Below are positions 16,611 through 24,657 of a stretch of 58,862 nt of DNA, one piece after another (the first letter of the stretch is position 1; each line of letters opens with the position of its first letter). The stretch spans positions 1-58,862 of the forward strand of contig CAJULE010000014.1 in assembly GCA_910587445.1 (NCBI GenBank). Direction: 5' to 3'. The notes below the pieces were generated by a model. That model was not told the DNA's origin. It ran no database searches and saw nothing but the letters and a program-made list of their open reading frames with translations. Source of the stretch: an uncultured Christensenellaceae bacterium (lineage in GTDB: Bacteria; Bacillota; Clostridia; Christensenellales; Pumilibacteraceae). Both the position numbers and the translations under genes were made by a program.

Positions 16611-18492
16611 GTTTTATCCTCTTTTGGTCGTAGGCGCGATTCTCGGGGTTCTCTCCGTCGTGTTTGTCGCCGCCTATGCCATGATAAAGAACAAGAAGGA
16701 GGCTTTGGGCTTCGACCGCGCCATGAAGGACGGCGAGCTTATAAGGCGGCTTTTAAGGTATGCAAAGCCGTATGTCGGAAGCTTTGTCTTTGTCGGCGTG
16801 TGCATGATTTTTTCCGTGGCATACGATATAATTTCGCCCCTTCTTATAGGATATATCGAAGGCATGGTAAAGGGAGAGTTCGCTCTTTCGCGCCTGTTCG
16901 TGACGGTGGGCGTCTATGCGGGCATCCTTCTCGTCTCGCTTGCGAGCACATATTTTCAGGCGATAGTCCTGCAAAAGACGGGACAGAAGATTCTCTCAAA
17001 ACTGAGAGAAGATCTGTTTACGCATATCGAAAGCCTCTCTCATGCGCAGCTCAATTCCATGCCCGTCGGCAAGCTTGTTACGCGCGTCACGAACGATACG
17101 AACGCCATTTCCATGCTGTTCACGAACATACTCGTGAATCTTATAAAAAACTGCTTCGTCATAGTCGGCGTGCTCGTCGCCATGCTCTGCGTCAATTACG
17201 AGCTTACGCTTATGGTGCTGTGCTTCGTGCCGTTCGTCGTTCTGTTCACCGTCATATTCCGCAAGTTTTCGAGACGGGCTTATCGCAAGGTCAAGGACGG
17301 CACTACCGACATAAACACCTTTCTTTCGGAGAACCTCTCGGGCATAAAGATCACGCAGATATTTAACCGCGAGGACAAAAAGATGAGCGAGTTTTCGGAA
17401 AAGAACGCTCGTCTCGCCTCGGCAAAGCAACGTCAGATTTTCGTGTTCGGCGTTTTCCGCCCCGTCGTATATATGCTTTACATTTCTTCCGTGCTATGTC
17501 TGCTGTTTCTCGGGGGAAAGGGATATATAGACGACGTATCCTTTCTCGGACAGACGCTCACGAGCGAGACTATAGTCACTTTTTATATGTACATATCGAA
17601 ATTCTTCAATCCCATTCAGAGCCTTGCCGAGCAATTCAATTGGCTTCAGTCGGCATTCGCGTCGGCGGAAAAGATATTTACCGTCATGGATCTCAAGCCG
17701 AACGTCGTCGACGAAGAGGGAGCGATCGAACTCGGCGAAGTGAAGGGAGACATCGAATTTCGCGACGTTTGGTTTTCCTATGTCGAAGACGAATGGGTGC
17801 TTAAGGGCGTGTCCTTTAAGGTGAGGGCGAACGACACGGTCGCTTTTGTGGGAGCTACGGGCTCGGGCAAGACGACCATACTCTCGCTTATCTGCCGCAA
17901 CTACGACATTCAAAAAGGTCAAATACTCATAGACGGCATAGACATAAAAAAGATCAAAATAGCGTCGCTCCGAAGGCATTTCGGGCAGATGCTTCAGGAC
18001 GTGTTCCTTTTCTCGGGAACGATCCGCAGCAACATAGTTCTTCGCGAAGATATTCCGGACGATCAAGTACGGCGCGCCTGCGAGTACGTGAACGCCTCTT
18101 CCTTCATAGACCGACTCGAGGGCGGGCTGGACGCCGAGGTGAGAGAGCGCGGAAACAATTTCTCGGCGGGACAGAGACAGCTTCTGTCGTTTGCGCGCAC
18201 CGTCGTGCACAAGCCGTCCGTAATGATCCTCGACGAAGCCACGGCGAACATAGACACGGAAAGCGAAATACTCATACAGGATTCGCTCGAAAAGATGATG
18301 AACGTCGGCACAATGCTGATTGTCGCGCACAGACTCTCCACCATTCGGAACGCCGACAATATAATAGTTCTGTCCCACGGCGAAATAGTCGAAGAGGGGA
18401 CGCACGCCGAGCTTCTCGAAAAGAAGGGGCAGTACGGCAAACTTTACGAGCTTCAATCCCGCCGCGAGCGGCTCGAGAACTCGCGCGCTTGA
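16603..18492 (+). CDS. ABC exporter half-transporter, degenerate-signature subunit
   Basis: A 629-residue partner of the upstream ABC protein. An extra N-terminal helix (FYPLLVVGAILGVLSVVFVA) precedes the six-helix exporter domain. The ATPase domain has Walker A GATGSGKTT near 416, a degenerate signature (FSAGQRQLL near 519 instead of LSGGQ), and Walker B with the catalytic Glu intact (MILDEATANID near 543). Together the two subunits give one competent and one degenerate ATP site, the arrangement of asymmetric heterodimers. The ATG overlaps the end of the previous gene, and GGAGGGG upstream serves as ribosome-binding site. A terminator follows. Confidence 0.92.
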   Translation: MREFYPLLVVGAILGVLSVVFVAAYAMIKNKKEALGFDRAMKDGELIRRLLRYAKPYVGSFVFVGVCMIFSVAYDIISPLLIGYIEGMVKGEFALSRLFVTVGVYAGILLVSLASTYFQAIVLQKTGQKILSKLREDLFTHIESLSHAQLNSMPVGKLVTRVTNDTNAISMLFTNILVNLIKNCFVIVGVLVAMLCVNYELTLMVLCFVPFVVLFTVIFRKFSRRAYRKVKDGTTDINTFLSENLSGIKITQIFNREDKKMSEFSEKNARLASAKQRQIFVFGVFRPVVYMLYISSVLCLLFLGGKGYIDDVSFLGQTLTSETIVTFYMYISKFFNPIQSLAEQFNWLQSAFASAEKIFTVMDLKPNVVDEEGAIELGEVKGDIEFRDVWFSYVEDEWVLKGVSFKVRANDTVAFVGATGSGKTTILSLICRNYDIQKGQILIDGIDIKKIKIASLRRHFGQMLQDVFLFSGTIRSNIVLREDIPDDQVRRACEYVNASSFIDRLEGGLDAEVRERGNNFSAGQRQLLSFARTVVHKPSVMILDEATANIDTESEILIQDSLEKMMNVGTMLIVAHRLSTIRNADNIIVLSHGEIVEEGTHAELLEKKGQYGKLYELQSRRERLENSRA

Positions 18493-18514
18493 ACGGAGCG
18501 GGAAACGAAATCGA

Positions 18515-18547
18515 CGGCGGGCTTTTTACGACCCGCCGCATTTTTTA
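18515..18547 (+). terminator. Terminator of the ABC exporter operon
   Basis: CGGCGGG at 18515-18521 pairs with CCCGCCG at 18532-18538, followed by CATTTTTT. It also faces the 3' end of the minus-strand yyaC gene. Confidence 0.82.
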
Positions 18548-18624
18548 ATCTGTTTCTAATGTTCGTGTAATAAAACTTTCACATTGCGTTGTTAAAATGG
18601 TAGTATCGAAGAGGACGGGCAGTG

Positions 18625-19170
18625 TCAACCCGATATATCCGGCATAAAGCGGTGTATGGGTCTTGCAAAGCCCGCGTTCTTGTCTTTGCACACTTCCTTG
18701 AGCGCCAAGGAAATGACGCGCGCGAGACGGTATACAAGCCCGAGGCGCACGGAAGAGAGAGCCTTTGCGGACTTTGCGCAGACGGTGGCGGTTATGGAAA
18801 CGTCGCCCACCTCGGGCAGATTCTTGCCCATGGCTTCGCCGGCGCGCAGACCGCCCGCAAATACGCGGATACTGCCTATGTCGGCGTGAGTGCCCACGGC
18901 GCTGTCGACGGCGACTATTTGGCGGTCGGGGTGGTTGATACGTACCTTGCGCGCAACCGAAACGAGGTTGAGCGCGGTGACGGGGCATACGAGATTCCCG
19001 TATACGGGCGCCGCCGTTTCGAGCAGTTCGCCTATAATGGGACCGAGGCTGTCGCCCGTTACCCTGTCGGAGCCTATGCACAGAAAGACGGGAGGAGTGA
19101 ACAAAAGAGACTTAAGTTCGTTCCTTATACGCTCTGCACAGTCATAATCATCAAGAAATACTTTAAACAT
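18625..19170 (-). CDS. yyaC: YyaC-type sporulation protein (DUF1256)
   Basis: A 181-residue protein matching the YyaC family, which has a fold like the germination protease GPR and is found in spore formers. Key blocks are LCIGSDRVTGDSLGPIIGEL near 30-49, the CPVTALNL stretch near 63-70, AVDSAVGTHADIGSIRV near 87-103 and VGDVSITATV near 122. The conserved GSDR and VDSAVG segments carry the acidic residues expected of the fold. The biochemical role is not settled in any organism. I see no strong ribosome-binding site before the ATG. The presence of this gene argues that the lineage descends from, or still is, a spore former. Confidence 0.88.
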   Translation of the reverse strand: MFKVFLDDYDCAERIRNELKSLLFTPPVFLCIGSDRVTGDSLGPIIGELLETAAPVYGNLVCPVTALNLVSVARKVRINHPDRQIVAVDSAVGTHADIGSIRVFAGGLRAGEAMGKNLPEVGDVSITATVCAKSAKALSSVRLGLVYRLARVISLALKEVCKDKNAGFARPIHRFMPDISG

Positions 19171-19235
19171 GGTTTAAATTATGACCGCGTGGCAACAATA
19201 GTATACGTTAAAAAGAACGGAGGATTCAAAAGGTA

Positions 19236-20495
19236 ATGTCAATAGCGGATATAGTAATCATAGTGCTTGTGGCGCTTATGGCTCTCATCGGACTGTGGAA
19301 GGGATTTTTCAAGACGCTCGTAACATTTTGCGGCTGGTTCGTTTCCATACTCGTTGCGATGCTCATAGCGCGCGTCGTCGCGGAGGCGCTTTTGGACGTT
19401 TCGGCGCTCGGGAATTTCGTGGCGGGCTCGGAGGGCTTCAGCCTGTTCTCATTCTTTAAGGGAATGCTTCCCGAGGAGCTCATGACGCTCGAAAGTTCGG
19501 CGACCGAAGCTCAGATAAGAACGGCGCTCGGCGACGGCGTAGTCGTGGCGATAGTGTCGCCTTTCATAGGCGTGCTCACGAATACGACGATATCGGCGTC
19601 CGCGCTTTCCGTGGGCGAGGGAATAGCTCTCGCAATGGCGGGCGGCGTGTTCGAAGTGATAGTCGGCATTGCGCTCTTTATAGTTATAAGAATAATAATG
19701 ACCCTTCTTGTGTTGTTCTTGAAGTCGCTCATAAACCCCGACAAGAAAAAGGGCGTGCTCGAACGTCTCGGCGGTTTCCTGCTCGGCGCGGCTCGCGGCG
19801 TACTCTTCAGCGGCGTGCTCCTGCTTATAGTCGGATTCATGACGCCGTTCAGCTTCATGGGCAAGGTTACGTCGGAAATAGACGGCGGCGTGCTGTCCCG
19901 TCCCATAGCGACGCAGGTTTACGCGCTTTCGGGCAAAATAACGTCGAACGAAAACTATTACAAAAAGCTTGTCAGAATAACCGGACTTCACGACGAGATC
20001 CCCGACGGTTCGGAAGATGAGAACCATGCGGCGGAAGACGTGACGAACTTTGCCGATAATGCACTCGTAGACAAGGGCGGACTTTTCGGAAAGACGCTGT
20101 TTGGCGAGGATACGAGGTTCGACCCGTGGGTAAACGGTCTCAAGAGCACATTCGAATCGGCGTCCGCAAACATAAACGGAGACGCGCCGATTGAAAAGAG
20201 CAGCCTCGATAAGGTTGCGGGGCTCGTTAAGGGCGGAGAAGACGCGGGCAATCTGTACAGAGCGTTCTACATTCTCGCAAACGATCTCGACCGCTATCAT
20301 TCGACCGACGATCAGGGACTGCTTCTCATTATAGAAAACGAGGTCTACACCGACTTTGCAAACATTCAAAGCGTCATGTCGGATTCGGATTGCGTGGCTG
20401 TATTCGGCAACGTCGGCTTCGGCGGACTTAACGTCGAGCCCGACCTCGATCGCCTTGTAGAAGCGTACACCTACACGGTCGACGACGCGACTTAA
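19236..20495 (+). CDS. CvpA-type membrane protein with long C-terminal extension
   Basis: The first ~190 residues contain four membrane segments in the CvpA arrangement: MSIADIVIIVLVALMALIGL opening, FVSILVAMLIARVVAEAL, then IVGIALFIVIRIIMTLLVLF and an amphipathic LLGAARGVLFSGVLLLIVGF. CvpA proteins are linked to colicin V production in E. coli and to cell-envelope functions elsewhere. They are usually 160-200 residues; here another ~220 mainly hydrophilic, acidic residues follow with no recognised domain. A GGAGG site lies 11 nt before the ATG. The gene is divergent from yyaC and followed by a terminator. CvpA assignment good for the N-terminal half only. Confidence 0.75.
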   Translation: MSIADIVIIVLVALMALIGLWKGFFKTLVTFCGWFVSILVAMLIARVVAEALLDVSALGNFVAGSEGFSLFSFFKGMLPEELMTLESSATEAQIRTALGDGVVVAIVSPFIGVLTNTTISASALSVGEGIALAMAGGVFEVIVGIALFIVIRIIMTLLVLFLKSLINPDKKKGVLERLGGFLLGAARGVLFSGVLLLIVGFMTPFSFMGKVTSEIDGGVLSRPIATQVYALSGKITSNENYYKKLVRITGLHDEIPDGSEDENHAAEDVTNFADNALVDKGGLFGKTLFGEDTRFDPWVNGLKSTFESASANINGDAPIEKSSLDKVAGLVKGGEDAGNLYRAFYILANDLDRYHSTDDQGLLLIIENEVYTDFANIQSVMSDSDCVAVFGNVGFGGLNVEPDLDRLVEAYTYTVDDAT

Positions 20496-20527
20496 TAGGA
20501 CTTAAGTAGGAAAATATAACGAAATAG

Positions 20528-20557
20528 GACCGCGGCGAATCTTCGCTGCGGTCTTTG
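20528..20557 (+). terminator. Terminator after the CvpA-type gene
   Basis: GACCGCGGCGA at 20528-20538 pairs with TCGCTGCGGTC at 20543-20553 (one G-T pair), followed by a T-rich tail. Confidence 0.75.
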
Positions 20558-20700
20558 CTTTGCCGCAATAAGTCGATTATTCCGCGTAAAAATCGCTGCG
20601 GTGTCAATTTTTGCGCAATTACGACATATAAATATCTGTATAATTCTATTGCGGGGACTTTAAAAGGCCGCCGATAAAATCGACCTTGAAGAGGCATGGT

Positions 20701-22041
20701 ATGAAGTTTGTTAAAAAGTTGTTCATAATGACGGGGCGGGGCGGTGCCAAAGGCGCGGTCGTCGCCGAGCACAATGCTTACGGCTCGTTTGCGCAGGTTT
20801 CCGCAAGCGGTCTCGATTACAGCCGCGGGCATAGGTATTTCGTGTTCATATCGGACGCCGTACTCGTGTTCCCCATGACGGCGGGCGGGAAGTACAATCT
20901 CGGCGGCGCGGCTCTTATGCCCGCGCACGTCGCTGTCGTAACCGCAGGCGCAAAGGGGCTCGACGTCGAGCTTTACGGCACGGACGGCGAAAAGAGAATG
21001 TGGCAGAGCAATCTGTGCGATATGGTAAGAGGAAAGATAAATGGCTTTGAATCGCAGAAGACGTTGGATATCGGCGCGCAGGAAAGTGCGGGCGAAAAGG
21101 CGGGTGAGGAAAAAATCCTGAGCCTTTTTCCCGTGGGCGGCGAGTACGACGACGGAGCGATCGCAAAGGTGAATTACTATTCCAATATATACTCGTCTCG
21201 AAAAGGGGCGGCGCCGTCGCTTGACGGCGATCAGGCGCGTCTTGCCGAACTCGGCGGCAGTCTCCTTTCCTCGAGGCTCGAACTCGACGAGGACGAATCC
21301 ATGAGCCTGCCGCTTTTGAGTACGGACGGCGCGCAAAAGGAAACCGACGGCGCCGCGGCGGAAAAAGAAGCGAGAGCCGAAAACGGCGCTTTGCTTTCGG
21401 ACTCGGAGAAGAGTGCCGAAAAAGCTTTCGAGAAGAGCTCGGATTCGGAGGAAAGTTCCGCGCTGGGTGAGACGGCTGCGGCAGTGAGCGCCGCGCCGAG
21501 CTATGCGAAATTCCTTTACGGGTACCGCGACGAAATTTTAAGACGCGGTGCGGGCGTCTATACGCCGCCTCGCAATGCGGACGAAACGCCGGTAAAGACA
21601 AATCCCGTTCGCGCCATGAGCGAAGAGACGGCGGGGACAAAAGAGGACATACCGCAGGCGCCCAAGACCGATATTGCGGCAAGCGAGCGCGCCCTTAAGG
21701 AAGCCGCCGCTCCCAAGCTCAATTTTTACGAGCGCAACAAGCAAAAGCTCGACAGTCTTATCGAAGACAATCCGAGAGAAGAGGCGATAGAAAAGCTGCT
21801 TCCGTCGTCGCGGTTCGTGCGCATAAACATAGAAAATTCCGACAAGTACTATTGCGTGGGGCTTATCGGCAAGCCCGATTACATATGTTATGCCGTGCCT
21901 TCCCGATATACGCCCGAGCCGCCCGAAGAGCTCGACGGCTATTGCCAGTGGTTGCCGCTCGACGAAAAACAGCCCACGGGCGACGGCTATTGGCTCATAT
22001 ATCAGGACGCGGTTACGGGCGACAGCATAGAGGGCGAATAG
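20701..22041 (+). CDS. Conserved Clostridial protein of unknown function
   Basis: A 446-residue protein I cannot assign to a named family. The N-terminal ~115 residues (MKFVKKLFIMTGRGGAKGA onward) look like a compact beta-rich module. Residues ~170-350 are Glu/Ala/Ser-rich low complexity and likely disordered. The last ~80 residues are a conserved-looking globular module with many aromatic residues (YYCVGLIGKPDYICYAVP, LDGYCQWLPL, GDGYWLIYQDAVTG). No signal peptide or transmembrane segment. AGAGG lies 6 nt before the ATG at 20701; the TTG five codons earlier overlaps that site. A TATAAT at 20639-20644 may be its -10. A terminator follows. Confidence 0.7.
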   Translation: MKFVKKLFIMTGRGGAKGAVVAEHNAYGSFAQVSASGLDYSRGHRYFVFISDAVLVFPMTAGGKYNLGGAALMPAHVAVVTAGAKGLDVELYGTDGEKRMWQSNLCDMVRGKINGFESQKTLDIGAQESAGEKAGEEKILSLFPVGGEYDDGAIAKVNYYSNIYSSRKGAAPSLDGDQARLAELGGSLLSSRLELDEDESMSLPLLSTDGAQKETDGAAAEKEARAENGALLSDSEKSAEKAFEKSSDSEESSALGETAAAVSAAPSYAKFLYGYRDEILRRGAGVYTPPRNADETPVKTNPVRAMSEETAGTKEDIPQAPKTDIAASERALKEAAAPKLNFYERNKQKLDSLIEDNPREEAIEKLLPSSRFVRINIENSDKYYCVGLIGKPDYICYAVPSRYTPEPPEELDGYCQWLPLDEKQPTGDGYWLIYQDAVTGDSIEGE

Positions 22042-22064
22042 AAATTCGGATATGTGATTTTTAC

Positions 22065-22100
22065 AAAAAGCGTGCGGAAGATCGAGCCGCGCGCTTTTTT
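22065..22100 (+). terminator. Terminator after the 446-residue protein gene
   Basis: AAGCGTGCGG (22068-22077) pairs with CCGCGCGCTT (22087-22096, one G-T pair), then TTTT. Confidence 0.82.
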
Positions 22101-22183
22101 CGTGCCGTTCGGGCAATCGTTTCCGAAAATGCGCTTCGTGCGGTTATTGACGGCTACGGATTGAAAATATAGCGGCAATATGC

Positions 22184-22212
22184 TTGCTTTTGCCGTATAA
22201 AATTGCTATAAT
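22184..22212 (+). promoter_or_regulatory. Promoter of the GH2-like gene
   Basis: TTGCTT at 22184-22189, a 17-nt spacer and TATAAT at 22207-22212 with an extended TGC in front of the -10. Confidence 0.78.
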
Positions 22213-22246
22213 GTTATGAGAGATTATATTTGTTTAAGGACGAGAG

Positions 22247-24541
22247 ATGAACTTTCTACAGGTAAACGACAATTGGAAAGTACGAGAAAGCGACGGTTTC
22301 GAAAGACGCTTGGATTTCCCGCATGACGAGCTCATTTTCAGGCAGAGAGATTACTCTGCCGGCGGCAATGAGAACGGTTATTATCGCAGTGAAAAACTCG
22401 TCGCTCGGCGAAGTGTGGATTTTCCGCGCGCATATAAGCTGTGGCTCGAAATAGAGGGAGCGAGAGCGGTTGCGGACGTCTATGTCGGCGCGGATTGCGT
22501 GGCGACGGTGACGAACCCTGCGAAATGTCTTATCGACGTAACGAAGTATGCTGGCACGACTCAAACGGTCGCGCTGTCCTTCCTTTCATTCGATCGCTCG
22601 GCCGGCTATACGGGTCTCGGACTTAGCGGCGGCATACGCCTCCTGTGGGCGAGCGATTCTCTTTATATAGATCCCGACGGCGTGTTCGTGACGACGGAGG
22701 ACGACGGAAGCCGCGCGCTGTTATCGGTTTATGCGGACATAACGAACGACGGAGACAAGGCGCGCTCCTTTGCGTTGTCGGCGCAGACCTTGAACGCGAG
22801 AATGAGAAGGGTCGGCAAGCGTATGCGCAAATTCAAGATCCGCGCTCATACGACAAAGCGCGTTACCGTGCCCCTCAAGATGATGCGCAGATTCGAATGG
22901 AGCCTTTCCGACGCCTATCTTTATACGCTCACGCTTGCGCTTACGAGCGGCGAGCTCGAGACCGACAATGCTTGCGTTTCGTTCGGAATAAGAAAGTGCG
23001 AGATTACGTCGGAAGGATTCGAGTTCGGAAATCGTCCCACGGCGTTAAACGGCGCGGTGGTCTCTCACGACAACGGAATAATCGGTTGCAGTTCTCCGCT
23101 TTCTGCGGAAACGCGCAAGGCTCGGGTGCTCAAGGACAGCGGCTTCAATGTCGTAAGATTCGTCGGTGTGCCTACGGAGAACGCGCTCGTCGCGCTCGAC
23201 AGGGCGGGACTCATGTGTATAACGGACATATTCGACGGGCTCGAACAGCCTAAAGCGGCGGGCGACGGGCATCTGTGGTTCGAGAGAGATTTCGAGCGCA
23301 TAATAGAAGCGAGCGTCAAGACGCTTCGCAAACACCCGTGCGTCATAGGTTACGGACTCGGAGACTGTCCGCCCGAAAGCTACGGCAGGGGAAAGGGCGC
23401 GGCGCTCGGAAAGAAGATAGCGGAGCTCATTCGCAGCTTCGACGATACGCGTTTTATCGTCGCTTCGGCGAAGGAGACGGTGCCGACGCGCGAAGAGATG
23501 TTAAGGCTCGGCGTGCGTGCCGAACGCATACACTCGGCGGAGAAGAGCGAAGGCGGAATGTTGTCGCTCTCCCGCGAAAAGAGTATGTTCCGCGACCTCA
23601 CCGCCGATTGGTTTGCGGCAGGCGACGTTAGCGGATATGCGTTTTTGTACCCGCGCTATTTAAACGACGTGCCCCTTTCGGAAAATAAGGTTCTCGGAAT
23701 TGCGTCCCGTCCCGATAAGGCGTTCGACGCGATAAGCGAGTGCAAGCGCTCGGGCGTGCTCGGCGAATTCGTCAGCCCCGCAATAGACAGCCTCGGCGGC
23801 GGCGCGGCGGGCGACGGTTACGGAGGCGAACGCCTTAGAAGCGACGCGGACATCGATCTGACGCTTGCGAGAAAGAGCCGCAGCTTTTACCGCGAGATCT
23901 GTATGGGCAGAAAGAACAAGTCGGCGATCGTAGTAATCGATCCCGACGTGGAAAACGACGAGGGCGCGCCCAAGGCAAGCTGGTATTGGCCGAGGCACCT
24001 CGGTCGTCCCGTGACTGTAAAGGTGTATACGGGCGGCGACGTCGTGGCGCTCTATCTCGACGGAAAGCTCGTCGGAAGAAAGCTTGCGGGCAAGATAAAC
24101 AAGTATGTCGCGACTTTCCGTATCAATTATTATCCCGGAAAGCTCGAGGCCGTGTCCTTCCGCAAGGGCAGCGAGTTCTGCCGCACCTCTCTCGAGAGCG
24201 TTTCTTCGCCCAAGGCTTTGCGGCTCGAGTGCGACAACAAGAATATAATTCTTTCCGAAAGCAACATGAAGTTTGTGGAAATAGCCGTGACCGATAAGGA
24301 AGGGCGAAAGGTCCCCCGCGCGCAGCGGAGCGTAGAGGTCACTGTGACCGGCGAGGGCGAGCTGTTCGCGCTCGGCAATGCCGACCCTTATCTTACGCTT
24401 CCCGCATCGGTCAAGACGATCCCCGTTTACGAAGGCAGGGCGCTCATGGCGGTAAAGGCGACGGGCGAGGGCAAAATAGTCGTAAAGGCGACGGGCGAGG
24501 GATTGCTCTCCGCAAAAATCACGCTTAAAGCCAAACCCTGA
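22247..24541 (+). CDS. GH2-like protein (beta-galactosidase architecture) lacking the catalytic Asn-Glu
   Basis: The 764-residue chain follows the glycoside hydrolase family 2 plan: a jelly-roll N domain with LWLEIEGARAVADVYVG near 65-80, an Ig-like domain, a TIM-barrel region (~265-500), a DUF4982-type module (WYWPRHLGRPVTVKVYTGGD near 580, ALYLDGKLVG), and a C-terminal Ig/invasin-like module. In active GH2 enzymes the acid/base lies in a W-x-x-x-N-E motif; here the equivalent stretch near residue 370 reads VIGYGLGDCPPES, so Asn and Glu are replaced. The usual RxSHYP histidine motif is also absent (NVVRFVGVPTEN). There is no signal peptide. It is therefore likely a non-hydrolytic or re-purposed protein. 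Start ATG at 22247 has AAGGACGAGAG upstream. Confidence 0.75.
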   Translation: MNFLQVNDNWKVRESDGFERRLDFPHDELIFRQRDYSAGGNENGYYRSEKLVARRSVDFPRAYKLWLEIEGARAVADVYVGADCVATVTNPAKCLIDVTKYAGTTQTVALSFLSFDRSAGYTGLGLSGGIRLLWASDSLYIDPDGVFVTTEDDGSRALLSVYADITNDGDKARSFALSAQTLNARMRRVGKRMRKFKIRAHTTKRVTVPLKMMRRFEWSLSDAYLYTLTLALTSGELETDNACVSFGIRKCEITSEGFEFGNRPTALNGAVVSHDNGIIGCSSPLSAETRKARVLKDSGFNVVRFVGVPTENALVALDRAGLMCITDIFDGLEQPKAAGDGHLWFERDFERIIEASVKTLRKHPCVIGYGLGDCPPESYGRGKGAALGKKIAELIRSFDDTRFIVASAKETVPTREEMLRLGVRAERIHSAEKSEGGMLSLSREKSMFRDLTADWFAAGDVSGYAFLYPRYLNDVPLSENKVLGIASRPDKAFDAISECKRSGVLGEFVSPAIDSLGGGAAGDGYGGERLRSDADIDLTLARKSRSFYREICMGRKNKSAIVVIDPDVENDEGAPKASWYWPRHLGRPVTVKVYTGGDVVALYLDGKLVGRKLAGKINKYVATFRINYYPGKLEAVSFRKGSEFCRTSLESVSSPKALRLECDNKNIILSESNMKFVEIAVTDKEGRKVPRAQRSVEVTVTGEGELFALGNADPYLTLPASVKTIPVYEGRALMAVKATGEGKIVVKATGEGLLSAKITLKAKP

Positions 24542-24596
24542 GCCGCTGTTTAACCGACGGGAAAGAGGACATAATTCTTTTAAGTGACAAAAGTAA

Positions 24597-24626
24597 TTGA
24601 CAGCCGCGGCGGTTTTATAGTATACT
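24597..24626 (+). promoter_or_regulatory. Promoter of the DUF5050-like lipoprotein gene
   Basis: TTGACA at 24597-24602, an 18-nt spacer and TATACT at 24621-24626. Confidence 0.82.
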
Positions 24627-24657
24627 AACTGTTGCAGTTTGTAAATCGGAGTATAAA

